From Gammaproteobacteria bacterium (GTDB lineage Bacteria > Pseudomonadota > Gammaproteobacteria > Pseudomonadales > Halieaceae): a stretch of DNA of 64,000 nucleotides. The notes beneath the pieces are model-generated. The model saw nothing but the letters and a program-made list of their open reading frames with translations. It was not told the origin of the DNA and searched no databases. A program made the position numbers and the translations under genes. The stretch is taken from positions 1 to 64,000 of the forward strand of contig JANSYN010000002.1 in assembly GCA_024742415.1 (NCBI GenBank). The letters are read 5' to 3'. This document shows positions 16,512-25,468 of the stretch, piece by piece (position 1 is the first letter of the stretch; every line of letters starts with the position of its first letter).

Positions 16512-16681
16512 TACGAGTGGCGTTGTGCTGACTTCCCGACGGGCGTGAGGCCACTGCTACCGAACCGCAACACCTACCTCGATAGCTTCCGGGCCGGGTA
16601 TACAGCTGGTTACCGAAAGCGGAGGACGCTGCGGCGTTTGCGCAGCGACAGTCGCGCTATCCACCAAGGGAATCTTCAGCC

Positions 16682-17485
16682 CTAGTCATAATAGTGCGGC
16701 GCCATCTTCAGCGTGTCCGCCAACGCCTTGTCATGCTCTATCCACAACGTCGCTCCAGTCGCAGACAGTAGCTGTTCAGTCCTGGCCATCGACTCCAGTG
16801 TTTGCTCCGCATCATGATTAAAAGTGGGAACCCTGCGCAGCCGGCGATTGGCCCGTGTATGGTATAAATCCCCGGAGAGGAGTATCGGCCCGGTATTTTT
16901 CAACATCACTAACAGCGCTTGATGCCCCGGCGTATGGCCGGGCGTAAAAATCAGTTTGACGCTGCCGTCGCCAAAGACATCGTGATCACCGTCTATCAGC
17001 GCGATGTTTGCCTCCTTCAGGCCATCGAAAAGCGTTGTGTCGACGAACTCACCTCCACCGAATGCAGCATTCCACTCCCTGGTCTGCATTAGAACGGTAC
17101 CGTCCAGAAAGAAATTAGCAGCACCGGCATGGTCAAAGTGCAAATGCGAATAGGCAGCGTAGGTGATGTCGCTCGCGCTTAGATCCATATCCGCCAATTG
17201 ATCAACGATCCATCGGGTGTACCTCATCGAACCGCCTTCAATGGTCACCGGCCCATCGCTTTCAGCTACAGCCTTGGGCAATCCGCCGTCCCACAGTAAT
17301 CGACCCTTCTCATGCTCAATGAGGTAACACGGTACGAACATTTCCTTTAGCGAGGACTCTTCTTCCGTGAGGCCAAACATCTCCAGGCTATCCAGAGACA
17401 GCACGCCACAGTCAAATACATAGAGCTTTGGTCCAGCAAACGCCTGGCTGGACATCAGCAATATCGCGAGGGCCAAGTACTTCAT
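16682..17485 (-). CDS. Exported metallo-beta-lactamase-fold hydrolase (AHL-lactonase-like)
   Basis: A 267-residue protein with a clear signal peptide (MKYLALAILLMSSQAFAG). The metal-binding HxHxDH is SHLHFDHAG at 113-121; further ligands are in FTPGHTPGHQ, LSGDLYHT and IEHD. The size and order of motifs match the AttM/AiiA-type N-acyl homoserine lactonase-like branch of the MBL superfamily, but that branch also has arylesterases and other lactonases. Export to the periplasm would suit detoxification or quorum quenching outside the cytoplasm; the substrate cannot be deduced. Confidence 0.82.
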   Translation of the reverse strand: MKYLALAILLMSSQAFAGPKLYVFDCGVLSLDSLEMFGLTEEESSLKEMFVPCYLIEHEKGRLLWDGGLPKAVAESDGPVTIEGGSMRYTRWIVDQLADMDLSASDITYAAYSHLHFDHAGAANFFLDGTVLMQTREWNAAFGGGEFVDTTLFDGLKEANIALIDGDHDVFGDGSVKLIFTPGHTPGHQALLVMLKNTGPILLSGDLYHTRANRRLRRVPTFNHDAEQTLESMARTEQLLSATGATLWIEHDKALADTLKMAPHYYD

Positions 17486-17667
17486 CTTTTTCTAACCTTG
17501 CCTGTAAAGAGCATCCAAGTATGGCACAGGTGGTGGTGTTAACCAGTCAATAAACCGCTCGCATGTGCGTAAGCCAATGGACACCTGATGTAAGGTTTAG
17601 CAGGCGGGTGAAAAAACCAGGGAGGAAAGCTAGACTATTCTTTAGCACCGTGCAGCGGAGGTCGCTC

Positions 17668-18282
17668 ATGATTGGTATCGTCACCGCTTTCTTGTCTGGC
17701 GCAGCAGGCTGGACGCTAATGGAGTATGTACTGCACCGTTTTGTGTTCCATGCATCCTCTGCCAGGGGGCCGGGTGCAAAGGAACATCGCAAGCACCACG
17801 CGCAACTCGACTACTTTGCACCATGGTGGCAAAAGGCGCTTGCGGCGCTGGGCGCTACGGCCATTGTGCTGCCTCTAATGCTACTACTGACAGGCCCGGC
17901 CCTGGGAGTCGCCGCCACCAGCGGATTTGTTGCCATGTATCTGCTGTACGAAGTGCTGCATCGCCGCGCACACACGCGCCCACCCAGGAATCGCTATGGG
18001 CACTGGCGTCGCAAGAATCACTTTGCACACCATTTTGCCGACCCACGCCTGGCACAGGGAGTCACTACGTCTTTTTGGGATTTCGTTTTCGGTACGCAGC
18101 TTCATGTTGAGCAAGTGCGCGTGCCACGCCGCCTGGCCATGCGCTGGCTGGTTGATGAACAGGGCGAGCTACTGCCTGCCTACGCTGCGGACTACGTACT
18201 GGTTGGCTCACGCAAACGCGATGCCACCACCCGCCGCGAAGACACCGCTGCTGCACTGGCCAATCAACGGCCACCGGGCTAG
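17668..18282 (+). CDS. Fatty acid hydroxylase superfamily membrane protein
   Basis: A 204-residue integral membrane protein with the eight-histidine pattern of the fatty acid hydroxylase/sterol desaturase superfamily: HRFVFH, HRKHHA, HRRAH and HFAHHF, between two hydrophobic pairs of helices (about residues 1-18 and 55-95). These di-iron enzymes hydroxylate or desaturate lipid chains, sterols or carotenoids in the membrane. ATG at 17668 is preceded by CGGAGGT; the open frame upstream is not coding. It could act on membrane or imported lipids. It faces the FKBP gene tail to tail. Confidence 0.87.
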   Translation: MIGIVTAFLSGAAGWTLMEYVLHRFVFHASSARGPGAKEHRKHHAQLDYFAPWWQKALAALGATAIVLPLMLLLTGPALGVAATSGFVAMYLLYEVLHRRAHTRPPRNRYGHWRRKNHFAHHFADPRLAQGVTTSFWDFVFGTQLHVEQVRVPRRLAMRWLVDEQGELLPAYAADYVLVGSRKRDATTRREDTAAALANQRPPG

Positions 18283-18388
18283 CGCTGGATTGGACAACCG
18301 CTTCAGCCCAGCCGGGATTACCCACCACCTGGCCGCAATGCGCTGTCTGAATTGCTTAAACAGCGCCGCACATCGAGCCAGAGCAGCA

Positions 18389-18727
18389 CTACAGTACCGC
18401 CAGCAGCTCAACCTCAAAGATCAGTGTTGTGTTACCGGGGATGGGGCCAGCACCATTGGCGCCGTAACCCAGTTCGGGGCTTACCGTCAGCCGCCACTTG
18501 TCGCCCTCTTTCATCAACTGCAAGGCCTCTGTCCAGCCCGCTATAACGCCGTTTACCGGCAGGTCGATCGGCTGGCCACGCTCAACAGAGCTATCGAATA
18601 CCCGGCCGTCTTCAAAGGTCCCGTGGTAGTGGGCAGTCACGGTGTCGGTAGGCCCGGGCGTTGCACCGTCGCCGGTGGCGAGAATTTCATATTTCAACCC
18701 TGAAGCCGTGGTTATAACATCACTCAT
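18389..18727 (-). CDS. FKBP-type peptidyl-prolyl cis-trans isomerase
   Basis: A 112-residue single-domain FKBP. The family landmarks are all present: VTAHYHGTFEDGRVFDSS, the active-site VNGVIAGWTEALQLMKEGDKW, PELGYG and LIFEVELL at the end. It lacks a signal peptide, so it should be cytoplasmic, and is the size of the minimal FKBP domain. It would help proline-limited folding steps. Lone gene, convergent with the fatty acid hydroxylase-type gene. Confidence 0.94.
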   Translation of the reverse strand: MSDVITTASGLKYEILATGDGATPGPTDTVTAHYHGTFEDGRVFDSSVERGQPIDLPVNGVIAGWTEALQLMKEGDKWRLTVSPELGYGANGAGPIPGNTTLIFEVELLAVL

Positions 18728-19124
18728 CGATCTCTCTCAAATCAGTAAAAAAATGCACCATAGCACAACAACCCCGGTTCACAGAGCAGTGACGGCACCA
18801 GCCGGGCCCCGCGCGCCGCAGCTTTGGTATTGGTACTGCTCGCGGTCTCACATGCACATCCAGCGCAAGTCGCCACCTCCCCTGGCCTGGCACTGGGTGC
18901 AGGCTTGCGCTCTACTCCCGGCGGTGACACCCTGCACTAGAACAATTGGAAGTGCGCACGGGCGCCAGTTTTTGTCAATCTGACAGCCGGCAACTCAAGC
19001 CACTGCGACCCAAGCGGTGTGCCATAGGCCGCAGAACAATGACAGCAGGAACGACAGGCAGCACCACGCGCACTGGAAAGTCACCGACAGAAAACACACG
19101 CCCACAGCAGGAGATGGAACAGCC
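18728..19124. other. 397-bp spacer; possible signal-peptide-like frame
   Basis: The spacer between divergent FKBP and SDR genes shows no solid gene. On the plus strand, 18824-18940 reads a 38-residue frame from TTG beginning LVLVLLAVSHAHPA, which looks like a signal peptide followed by a short tail. It has no good start or ribosome site and may be a decayed fragment or chance. Confidence 0.4.
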
Positions 19125-20033
19125 ATGAAAGATCGATTTACCGAAGATGACCTGAGCGATCAGAGCGGTAAAACAGTCGTCATTACCGGCGCGAATACCG
19201 GCCTGGGCTACGAAACCGCAAGGGCACTGTCGGCGCGGGGAGCGCGCGTACTGATAGCGTGTCGCTCACAACAGAAAGCCGAAGATGCCATCGCAAGCAT
19301 CCAGCAGCAAAACGGCGCTGTTGATGTGACTTATGTGCCACTGGACCTTGGCAACCTTGCATCGGTAAGACACTGCGCCGAACAGTTGCAGTCAGAAGAG
19401 AAGATCGACGTGCTCGTCAATAACGCCGGCGTTATGGTGCCACCGTACGAGCTCACAACGGATGGGTTTGAGTCACAATTCGGCGTCAACCATCTTGGGC
19501 CGTTTGCGCTGACGGGCCTGCTATTGAAAAAACTGGCGCAGACACCGTCTTCACGCGTTGTGAATACCAGTAGTATCGCGCACAACGTGGGCAAGATTCG
19601 CTTCGACGATATCAACGCCGAGCGCGGCTACAATGCCTCTGCACGCTATGGCATGAGCAAGCTGGCCAACCTGCTTTTTTCGTATGAGTTACAGCGGCGG
19701 CTGGACGCCGCAGGCCTTCCGATTCTATCGGTTGCGTGTCATCCGGGTATTGCAAGCACAGAGCTAAGCCGCTACATGCCGGGCATACTCACCAAGGGCA
19801 CCGAACTGTTGCAGCCACTGCTGAACACAGCCGCCGCGGGCGCATGGCCCACGCTCTGCGCCGCAACCGCCAATTACGTCGCCGGTGGAGAATACTATGG
19901 GCCGGCGTACCGTTTTGAAACCGCTGGCCCTGCCAAACGCGTGCGCTCCAATCGCGCCAGTCGTGACCAGGCCGTTGCAGAGCGCCTGTGGAATCTATCT
20001 ATCGAAATGACGGGCGTTGACCCGGGAATCTAG
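19125..20033 (+). CDS. Short-chain dehydrogenase, retinol-dehydrogenase-like
   Basis: A 302-residue SDR with TGANTGLG at 21-28, IACRS after the second strand (an Arg-containing NADP pattern), VLVNNAGVM, VVNTSSIAH with the catalytic Ser, and YGMSK as the Tyr-x3-Lys pair. The whole is most like the RDH11-14/WW-oxidoreductase/protochlorophyllide-reductase-like branch, which in bacteria works on many small carbonyl compounds. The start at 19125 has AGGAG upstream; longer open sequence before it has no coding look. It is a lone gene ending 10 bp before the convergent His-rich gene. Confidence 0.87.
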   Translation: MKDRFTEDDLSDQSGKTVVITGANTGLGYETARALSARGARVLIACRSQQKAEDAIASIQQQNGAVDVTYVPLDLGNLASVRHCAEQLQSEEKIDVLVNNAGVMVPPYELTTDGFESQFGVNHLGPFALTGLLLKKLAQTPSSRVVNTSSIAHNVGKIRFDDINAERGYNASARYGMSKLANLLFSYELQRRLDAAGLPILSVACHPGIASTELSRYMPGILTKGTELLQPLLNTAAAGAWPTLCAATANYVAGGEYYGPAYRFETAGPAKRVRSNRASRDQAVAERLWNLSIEMTGVDPGI

Positions 20034-20043
20034 CCCTTGCGCG

Positions 20044-20397
20044 CTAGGATGTCGGGGCGGCCGCCTCATCGTCTTCATGGTGGTGATGATCGCCGGTATC
20101 GTCGCCCTCACCCTGGTGATGATGTTCATGTTCCGAACTGTGCCCATCATCGCCGTGATGATGTTCATGCTCAGAGCTGTGCCCGTCATCGCCGTGGTGA
20201 TGCTCATGCTCTGACTTGTGGCCATCGTCACCATGATGATGCTCGTGCTCATTGGCGTGTCCATCGGCTCCGTGATGGTGCTCGTGGTCATTGGCATGGG
20301 GTTCGTGGGACGCATCAGACGCTGCCGCCAATGGTGCGCCAAGCACTGCGGCAATAACACAGGCGGGCGCAAGGGCACGGTTTAACACACTTTTCAT
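20044..20397 (-). CDS. Exported histidine-rich metal-binding protein
   Basis: A 117-residue protein with a signal peptide (MKSVLNRALA... AAAS, about 28 residues) and a mature part made almost entirely of His, Asp, Glu and Gly. Residues 35-98 are five copies of a 13-residue unit of the form EHEHHHGDDGHxS, and the end has another HHHH cluster. Such proteins bind divalent metal (Zn, Ni, Cu, Co) in the periplasm as buffer or donor. The ATG at 20397 has GAGGAAG upstream. There is no zinc or nickel transporter next to it; the nearest metal-linked genes are the HupE/UreJ pair 19 kb away. Confidence 0.8.
   Translation of the reverse strand: MKSVLNRALAPACVIAAVLGAPLAAASDASHEPHANDHEHHHGADGHANEHEHHHGDDGHKSEHEHHHGDDGHSSEHEHHHGDDGHSSEHEHHHQGEGDDTGDHHHHEDDEAAAPTS
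20104..20295 (-). repeat. Coding tandem repeat, 39-bp unit, five copies
   Basis: The His-rich domain is encoded by five copies of a 39-bp unit, the central three nearly identical at DNA level. Copy number may vary by slippage or recombination while keeping frame. Confidence 0.85.
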
Positions 20398-20871
20398 TGT
20401 AGGCTTCCTCGACAGGTTTAAGGATGACAGCACCGGCTGTCACGGAGTGACGGCGCAAAAATTAGCACGGACAAGGGGCTGTCAACAAGCGGTTGCGATG
20501 CTATCAAGCAGGGGATTGGACATTCAGAGCCTGCGCAGTTCTACACAACTGCTACAGCTAATTCGACGGCCGCAACCGCAAGCATTAGCCCGCAGTTACC
20601 GCTGCCAGCAAAGCCTGTTCCATCGCTTGGGCCGCGCAAAAGTCACTCAACGCGGTTGCAAGGTTGCCATGACTGCGCTCATCGCATTCGTGTTCGTCTC
20701 ATACACTTCGGCACTGGCTGATGCGGCTGGCGTCAGATTACTTTACAAGTACAGGCGCGAAGAAAAGCCGTCTGCCTATAAATCAATGAGTTGGCGCTTT
20801 GGGCCGTTTTTTGCATGTTTACTCACAAGGAGCCCCTCCAGACTAATGAATGTAACCAGGATCCTCATATT
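20398..20871. other. 474-bp spacer, no convincing gene
   Basis: Divergent spacer between the His-rich gene and the RTX/TSP3 gene. I see frames only by chance and no RNA gene or clear operator. Confidence 0.45.
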
Positions 20872-22011
20872 ATGATAAGAAATCTCGCCCTGAGCAGCCT
20901 TGCTGCCCTGTCGTTGTTGTCTCCAAATGCTTCCTTTGCACAAGGCCCGGGAACGGACATTGTGAGTTTCCTCGGCGTAATTGAGAACACCTCGATAAGT
21001 GTCGTGAGTCCTTCTGGGATTCCCGTCATGAGGACAGGAACTTTCAGGGTCAATACTGGCACCTATGATGGTATGGGTGGCTTCGATATCATGACAATGT
21101 CAAACGACAACGACTATCTGCCCACCGGAGCGTCTCAGAATATCGAGCAGTATATAGCCGGGGACGGCGCTGACATTATTGATATGTCGGATCAGCCAAT
21201 CGCTGTACAAATTTTACTGGGAGCAAGTGACGATACAGGCTTTGGCGGCACCCAATCCGATACGATCTTCGGTGCAGGCGGAGATGACTTTATTGATGGT
21301 GGACCAGGCGATGACCTGATTGGCGGTAATGCTGACAATGACACCTTGGTCGGTGGCACGGGCAACGACACTTACGATTACAGTTCCCCTTCGCCGGGAT
21401 CAGATATCATTCGAGACAGCGGCACAAGCACTGACATTGACACAATAGAGTTTGGTCCCGATTTTGTCATCACAGACATTTCGTGGGTTGTGCAGGCTAA
21501 CGACCTTATCATTAGCCTCATCCCTGATGGCTCGATCACTGTAGAAGGGCAGTTTGAGGCCAGTGCCGCCAACACCGTTGAAAGACTGTTGCTGAGCGAC
21601 GGCACGGAAATTGATATCACCGGGGTAAACGATAGTGACGCTGATGGTGTGATCGACGCTGTCGACAACTGCCCCCTGATTCCCAACGCAGACCAGATAA
21701 ACACCGACGGTGCCGACGATGGCGGCGACGCCTGCGATCGCGATGATGACGATGATATGATCTGCGATGACGGCCTTGCAGTAGAGGGCGTCTGTATAGT
21801 CGGCCCTACCGGCAGCGATAACTGCCGACTGGTTTCAAACAACGATCAGTTGGACTCCAACGAAGATGGCGTCGGTGATGCCTGCGACGCGGACAACGAC
21901 GGCATACCGGACGATGTGGACAACTGCCCACTCATTCCAAACTCTGACCAGCAGGATACTGACACTAATGGCAGAGGCGATGCATGTGAGGGACTTCCGC
22001 CCGGGTGCTAG
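20872..22011 (+). CDS. Exported protein with RTX-like and thrombospondin type 3 repeats
   Basis: A 379-residue secreted protein. After a signal peptide (cleavage near NASFAQ) comes a beta-rich region, then calcium-binding nonapeptide-type repeats ([35 protein letters not shown]), a linker, and a C-terminal block of thrombospondin type 3-like calcium loops ([42 protein letters not shown]). Both repeat types fold on binding Ca2+ outside the cell. There is no catalytic domain that I can recognise. It likely acts at the cell surface or in the matrix. ATG at 20872 has AGGA ten bases before. It heads a run of exported proteins on the same strand. Confidence 0.85.
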   Translation: MIRNLALSSLAALSLLSPNASFAQGPGTDIVSFLGVIENTSISVVSPSGIPVMRTGTFRVNTGTYDGMGGFDIMTMSNDNDYLPTGASQNIEQYIAGDGADIIDMSDQPIAVQILLGASDDTGFGGTQSDTIFGAGGDDFIDGGPGDDLIGGNADNDTLVGGTGNDTYDYSSPSPGSDIIRDSGTSTDIDTIEFGPDFVITDISWVVQANDLIISLIPDGSITVEGQFEASAANTVERLLLSDGTEIDITGVNDSDADGVIDAVDNCPLIPNADQINTDGADDGGDACDRDDDDDMICDDGLAVEGVCIVGPTGSDNCRLVSNNDQLDSNEDGVGDACDADNDGIPDDVDNCPLIPNSDQQDTDTNGRGDACEGLPPGC

Positions 22012-22175
22012 AACTGCACAACGAGAACACAGCGACTGAACATCAACTTCACATGCTGCAACTCGTGCAGTGAGGGCACCTAAACACCGAGGCACCCTGC
22101 TGCACGCTGTCGGGTAACTAAAAAACCTGAATGTGCCAGCAGCGATGTACGTTCTCAGACTCAAAGGCAATCTTG

Positions 22176-23231
22176 ATGACTGGAAGAACCATCAATAGCA
22201 CGCTGTCCTTATTGGTACTGCTAGCGCTACTGTTAGCCCCAGCCGAAGCAGCATTGGCTGGCGAGCTAAAAGTTTGCAACCGCGGCGATGTAACCCTGGA
22301 ATATGCCAAGATTCATCGATACCAAGACTCCCTGATACTCAGTTCCATGACACCAGTTCTGGCGGGAAGTTGCTCGGTACTGGTACGCAGTCTTGTTCCG
22401 GCAACGTTCGCTTTCTTTGTCAGAGATATTGAGCGTGGGGTGGTCTACAACCCAGTTTATGAAGCTCCCGGTGACGTCGAGAGTGATTCAGAATCTGTTA
22501 TCAAGAGCTTCTGTCTGCCGGCTCCTACTGGAAATATCGAGGTTGAGCTACCCGAGCAAGAAGCCCGAGAAAGCTATATTGACAACTGCCCAGAGGGCTG
22601 GGTGAGGATAAAAAGCTCATTTACGGTCTTGCATATGGGCAGCGGACAAAACTACACACTTGAGGCCAATCCAATCGGCGAAGATTTCGATGGTCGTGCC
22701 GCAGCTTTTTCGATGCGCGTGCCAGGTCAACAAACCTTTACGCTTTCAGCACCGCTAATCAGCATGCAGTATTTCCGTGGACTGAAATCGCAGAGGGAAC
22801 TAACAGTCTCGTCAAACGGTAGGCAGTTCGACATGGAAGCCATCCTGGCAAGCTTCCAGTTCAGAAACCGCCAGGATTTCAGTAGCATAGAAAAAATGCA
22901 ATCGGGGATAAGATTCCTTGAACCTTACTACTTCAGTGACGACAACGGCCAGATTTTTTGTGCAGGCATCGACTCAAGTACCGGGACCTTCGAGGTTTTA
23001 CCCTATAGTGAAGATTCAGAACTAACCGCGTTGTTTGAAAGCTGGGCGAGAGCGAATGACGCTCAAGAGCGGCTGCCCTTCAAGCAATGGAGTTTTCTTA
23101 AATCAGAGTATAGAGACAGTTGTTTTCGTTTGTACTTGGCACTTCGTTCAGAAGTGAGCTATAACAGCTACAGATCCTACACGGCTCGCGTTGGACGGGC
23201 GTCCGCTTTCACACCGGCCTTGAACCACTAA
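22176..23231 (+). CDS. Unknown exported protein, 351 aa (possible N-terminal DUF1036-like)
   Basis: I do not recognise the full protein. It has a long signal peptide (LSLLVLLALLLAPAEAALA). The mature N-terminus begins ELKVCNRGDVTLEYAKI and holds spaced Cys and Gly residues reminiscent of DUF1036 proteins (a Cys-Asn start, then a Cys near SCSVLVRS), but this is a weak likeness. The rest is beta-rich with some Cys that may form disulfides (FCLPAP, NCPEGW, FCAGID, SCFRLY). ATG at 22176 directly precedes the signal. It lies 164 bp after the RTX/TSP3 gene and 200 bp before another orphan exported protein. Confidence 0.7.
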   Translation: MTGRTINSTLSLLVLLALLLAPAEAALAGELKVCNRGDVTLEYAKIHRYQDSLILSSMTPVLAGSCSVLVRSLVPATFAFFVRDIERGVVYNPVYEAPGDVESDSESVIKSFCLPAPTGNIEVELPEQEARESYIDNCPEGWVRIKSSFTVLHMGSGQNYTLEANPIGEDFDGRAAAFSMRVPGQQTFTLSAPLISMQYFRGLKSQRELTVSSNGRQFDMEAILASFQFRNRQDFSSIEKMQSGIRFLEPYYFSDDNGQIFCAGIDSSTGTFEVLPYSEDSELTALFESWARANDAQERLPFKQWSFLKSEYRDSCFRLYLALRSEVSYNSYRSYTARVGRASAFTPALNH

Positions 23232-23431
23232 TACCGCTAAGGCGGCCAGGCCGCAGAACACCCAAGTAACTTTGTGTGGACATGGCCTTATCATAGCAAC
23301 GTCATGTAATTTCACTTTCTCGTGTGTACATTGATTGCATAGCGCCACAGCACTTTAAACATCGGATAGACCATACAATTACTACGGCGCCTGGTGGAAT
23401 GCTCACCAGCCTAAACAAACTTGGTGAAGAC

Positions 23432-25354
23432 ATGAGCGCGAGATATAAAATCAAGATCGCCGTCGCACTATTGGTGACACTTTTGACCAATAGCAGCTAC
23501 GCCATAGATTCTTCAATCGAGAACCATGGTGAGAACCAGCCCGAGCAGGATGCTGACGCGCTGCTTGGCAGCCATCTCTGGCCATACCGGGGTTTCGATG
23601 GCAACTTACTCGTGGCAGCTAGTGATAGGCAGCCGGACGCCCCGGTACGGGGCATGCAGACTCAACGGACAATCGACCACGCCCCACAGAGAACACCTCA
23701 ACCGCTGCCCTCTGGCAATAGGAACATCGTGTTGTCCCAGAATGACAATGGACTGTTGCATCGCGGTACCTATAAGTCAGAGAAATCCATGTACTTCGAA
23801 CGGGCGGCCCGCTATCAGAGACGCGCCATACAGAGTGACCGAAGTGAGCGCGTTCAGAATTTGCTCGGTCTCTGGGGAGTGGAACTGGAAGAAGTAAAAC
23901 TGAAAATTTACGACGGTGTAAGGCAAACACCGTTCGAAAATCCATCTTCCAGAAACCAACATGGATTCAATGCATCATTAGCACGAGGTACGTACGCTCC
24001 GGATGGATCTGAAAACATTGACGTCTTTCTTCTTCGTATCAGAAGCTTGCGGCCAGGCGGACTGTTTGAGCGACTTGGCGCGCAGGAGGGTGACTACCTT
24101 CAGACTATCTACGATGGGCCAACCTCCTCTACTCGCAACCAAAGCCTTACCGGGTATCGGTCATTGGAACGGTTGATTGTCGAAATGGTGCGCTGGAAAG
24201 AAGAGAACGCCAGGGCTTTCAACTATACGGTAATCATTTCTCGGTTAGGCTACCGGGCGCAAGACCTCTGGATCGAAACAGGCCTTACCGTACCTCAGAT
24301 TGAGGGCCTGGGCGTCAAGCCCGTAGTGCGAAAGCAAGAAGTCAGGTACGTAAATATCAACCCAAGAGACAGTCTCGCAAACACAGTTCAGATCACGTAC
24401 TCCGGTGGTTACTCCGGTGTTCTGACAAAAAGCATGACCGAGGGGAGCTTTGCTCGCTACCTTTTCTGGCTGTATGGAGACAATGATCCACTACAAGAGC
24501 GGCTGCATCGACTTGCTCTTCCGGCTGCAGCAGAAGCCTTCAGTGATATCTGCAGGCAAGCACTAGATGAGCCCATCAGTTATACGCCCGTAAGGCGAAA
24601 CTTCGTAGGAGAAGAAGGCGCCGGTATCCCGGGCGGCGTAGTCACTCGTTACTACGAAGAAGTGAAAGGCAAAACTATCTGGTTAGAGCGAACACAACTA
24701 GACGCGTATCAGGGTCAGCTCTCGACCATTTTTGCCGTCGTGTTGGAGGCAGCACAAGAGGCAATGGTACAATCTCAGGAGCTGGTGCCCTACTATTACA
24801 GTGCTTTCGAGAAAGTTGGACTAACTACCAATGAGTTCAGGCAGTTTTTCCAGACTAATGGTTGCCGCCCTGTCGGTAAAGCCTTCATGTCGAATTTCAC
24901 GGATTTCATTAAGGGGAAGACTCAGAAGATTGAGGCCGGCATGTACCCTGGCAAGATAACGGTTTTTGCAGAAGCCGAAGAACATCTTTACGCGTATGTT
25001 CCTGAAGGAGTGTGGCCAAAAGACTATAAACTGTTGCCGGGCACGAAGACCTACAGCATCGAGATTCTCGGACAGGCAGGCACTATCGGCCGACTTAGGC
25101 GAATGGCCGTTGGAACCACAAAAATTTACGCGGTCTCAAACCCCAAAGTTGAAAGAAACAAACCGGGGATGGCTGAAGCCATGGGAGACGCGCTTCTTAC
25201 CCACTCAAAAGGAATGGAGTGCTCGTACCACGGCAGACCTGATCGATGGTTCTGGAAAGAGGTCAGCCCTAAATTGCCCGAGTCTTCATTCAAGCTGCTC
25301 TCGGCCGCTCTGGAACCTATGAGGGATAGCTGCCCGCTAAACTATACGGATTAG
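23432..25354 (+). CDS. Unknown exported protein, 640 aa
   Basis: I do not recognise this protein. It has a signal peptide (KIKIAVALLVTLLTNSSYA). The mature part has no catalytic motif I can name; it contains a region LRPGGLFERLGAQEGDYLQTI, which resembles a PDZ-like turn (around residues 200-225), and a second half rich in Tyr, Arg and Lys with FxxNGCRP and ECSYHGRPDRW near the end. It has few Cys (three or four in the C-terminal third). Open along its whole length, with a Gly/Glu-rich ribosome site (GGTGAAG) before 23432. It follows an exported orphan on the same strand and is convergent with a lipoprotein gene. Confidence 0.72.
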   Translation: MSARYKIKIAVALLVTLLTNSSYAIDSSIENHGENQPEQDADALLGSHLWPYRGFDGNLLVAASDRQPDAPVRGMQTQRTIDHAPQRTPQPLPSGNRNIVLSQNDNGLLHRGTYKSEKSMYFERAARYQRRAIQSDRSERVQNLLGLWGVELEEVKLKIYDGVRQTPFENPSSRNQHGFNASLARGTYAPDGSENIDVFLLRIRSLRPGGLFERLGAQEGDYLQTIYDGPTSSTRNQSLTGYRSLERLIVEMVRWKEENARAFNYTVIISRLGYRAQDLWIETGLTVPQIEGLGVKPVVRKQEVRYVNINPRDSLANTVQITYSGGYSGVLTKSMTEGSFARYLFWLYGDNDPLQERLHRLALPAAAEAFSDICRQALDEPISYTPVRRNFVGEEGAGIPGGVVTRYYEEVKGKTIWLERTQLDAYQGQLSTIFAVVLEAAQEAMVQSQELVPYYYSAFEKVGLTTNEFRQFFQTNGCRPVGKAFMSNFTDFIKGKTQKIEAGMYPGKITVFAEAEEHLYAYVPEGVWPKDYKLLPGTKTYSIEILGQAGTIGRLRRMAVGTTKIYAVSNPKVERNKPGMAEAMGDALLTHSKGMECSYHGRPDRWFWKEVSPKLPESSFKLLSAALEPMRDSCPLNYTD

Positions 25355-25468
25355 ACGTTCCCGCCCCTGGGGCTCCTCGGGCGCGGCAGCAACATGATTC
25401 GATTGGCTATACAGTGGTTCATCGCCGTGAAGCTCCAGTCCCGGCCACAGCTGCAAACGCGGCAAGAC

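Noticed and set aside
16556-16678. Minus-strand open stretch after the metallo-beta-lactamase gene reading ...VTSCIPGPEAIEVG...
   Set aside because: No start codon with a ribosome site and a stop just upstream; I could not link it to any protein.
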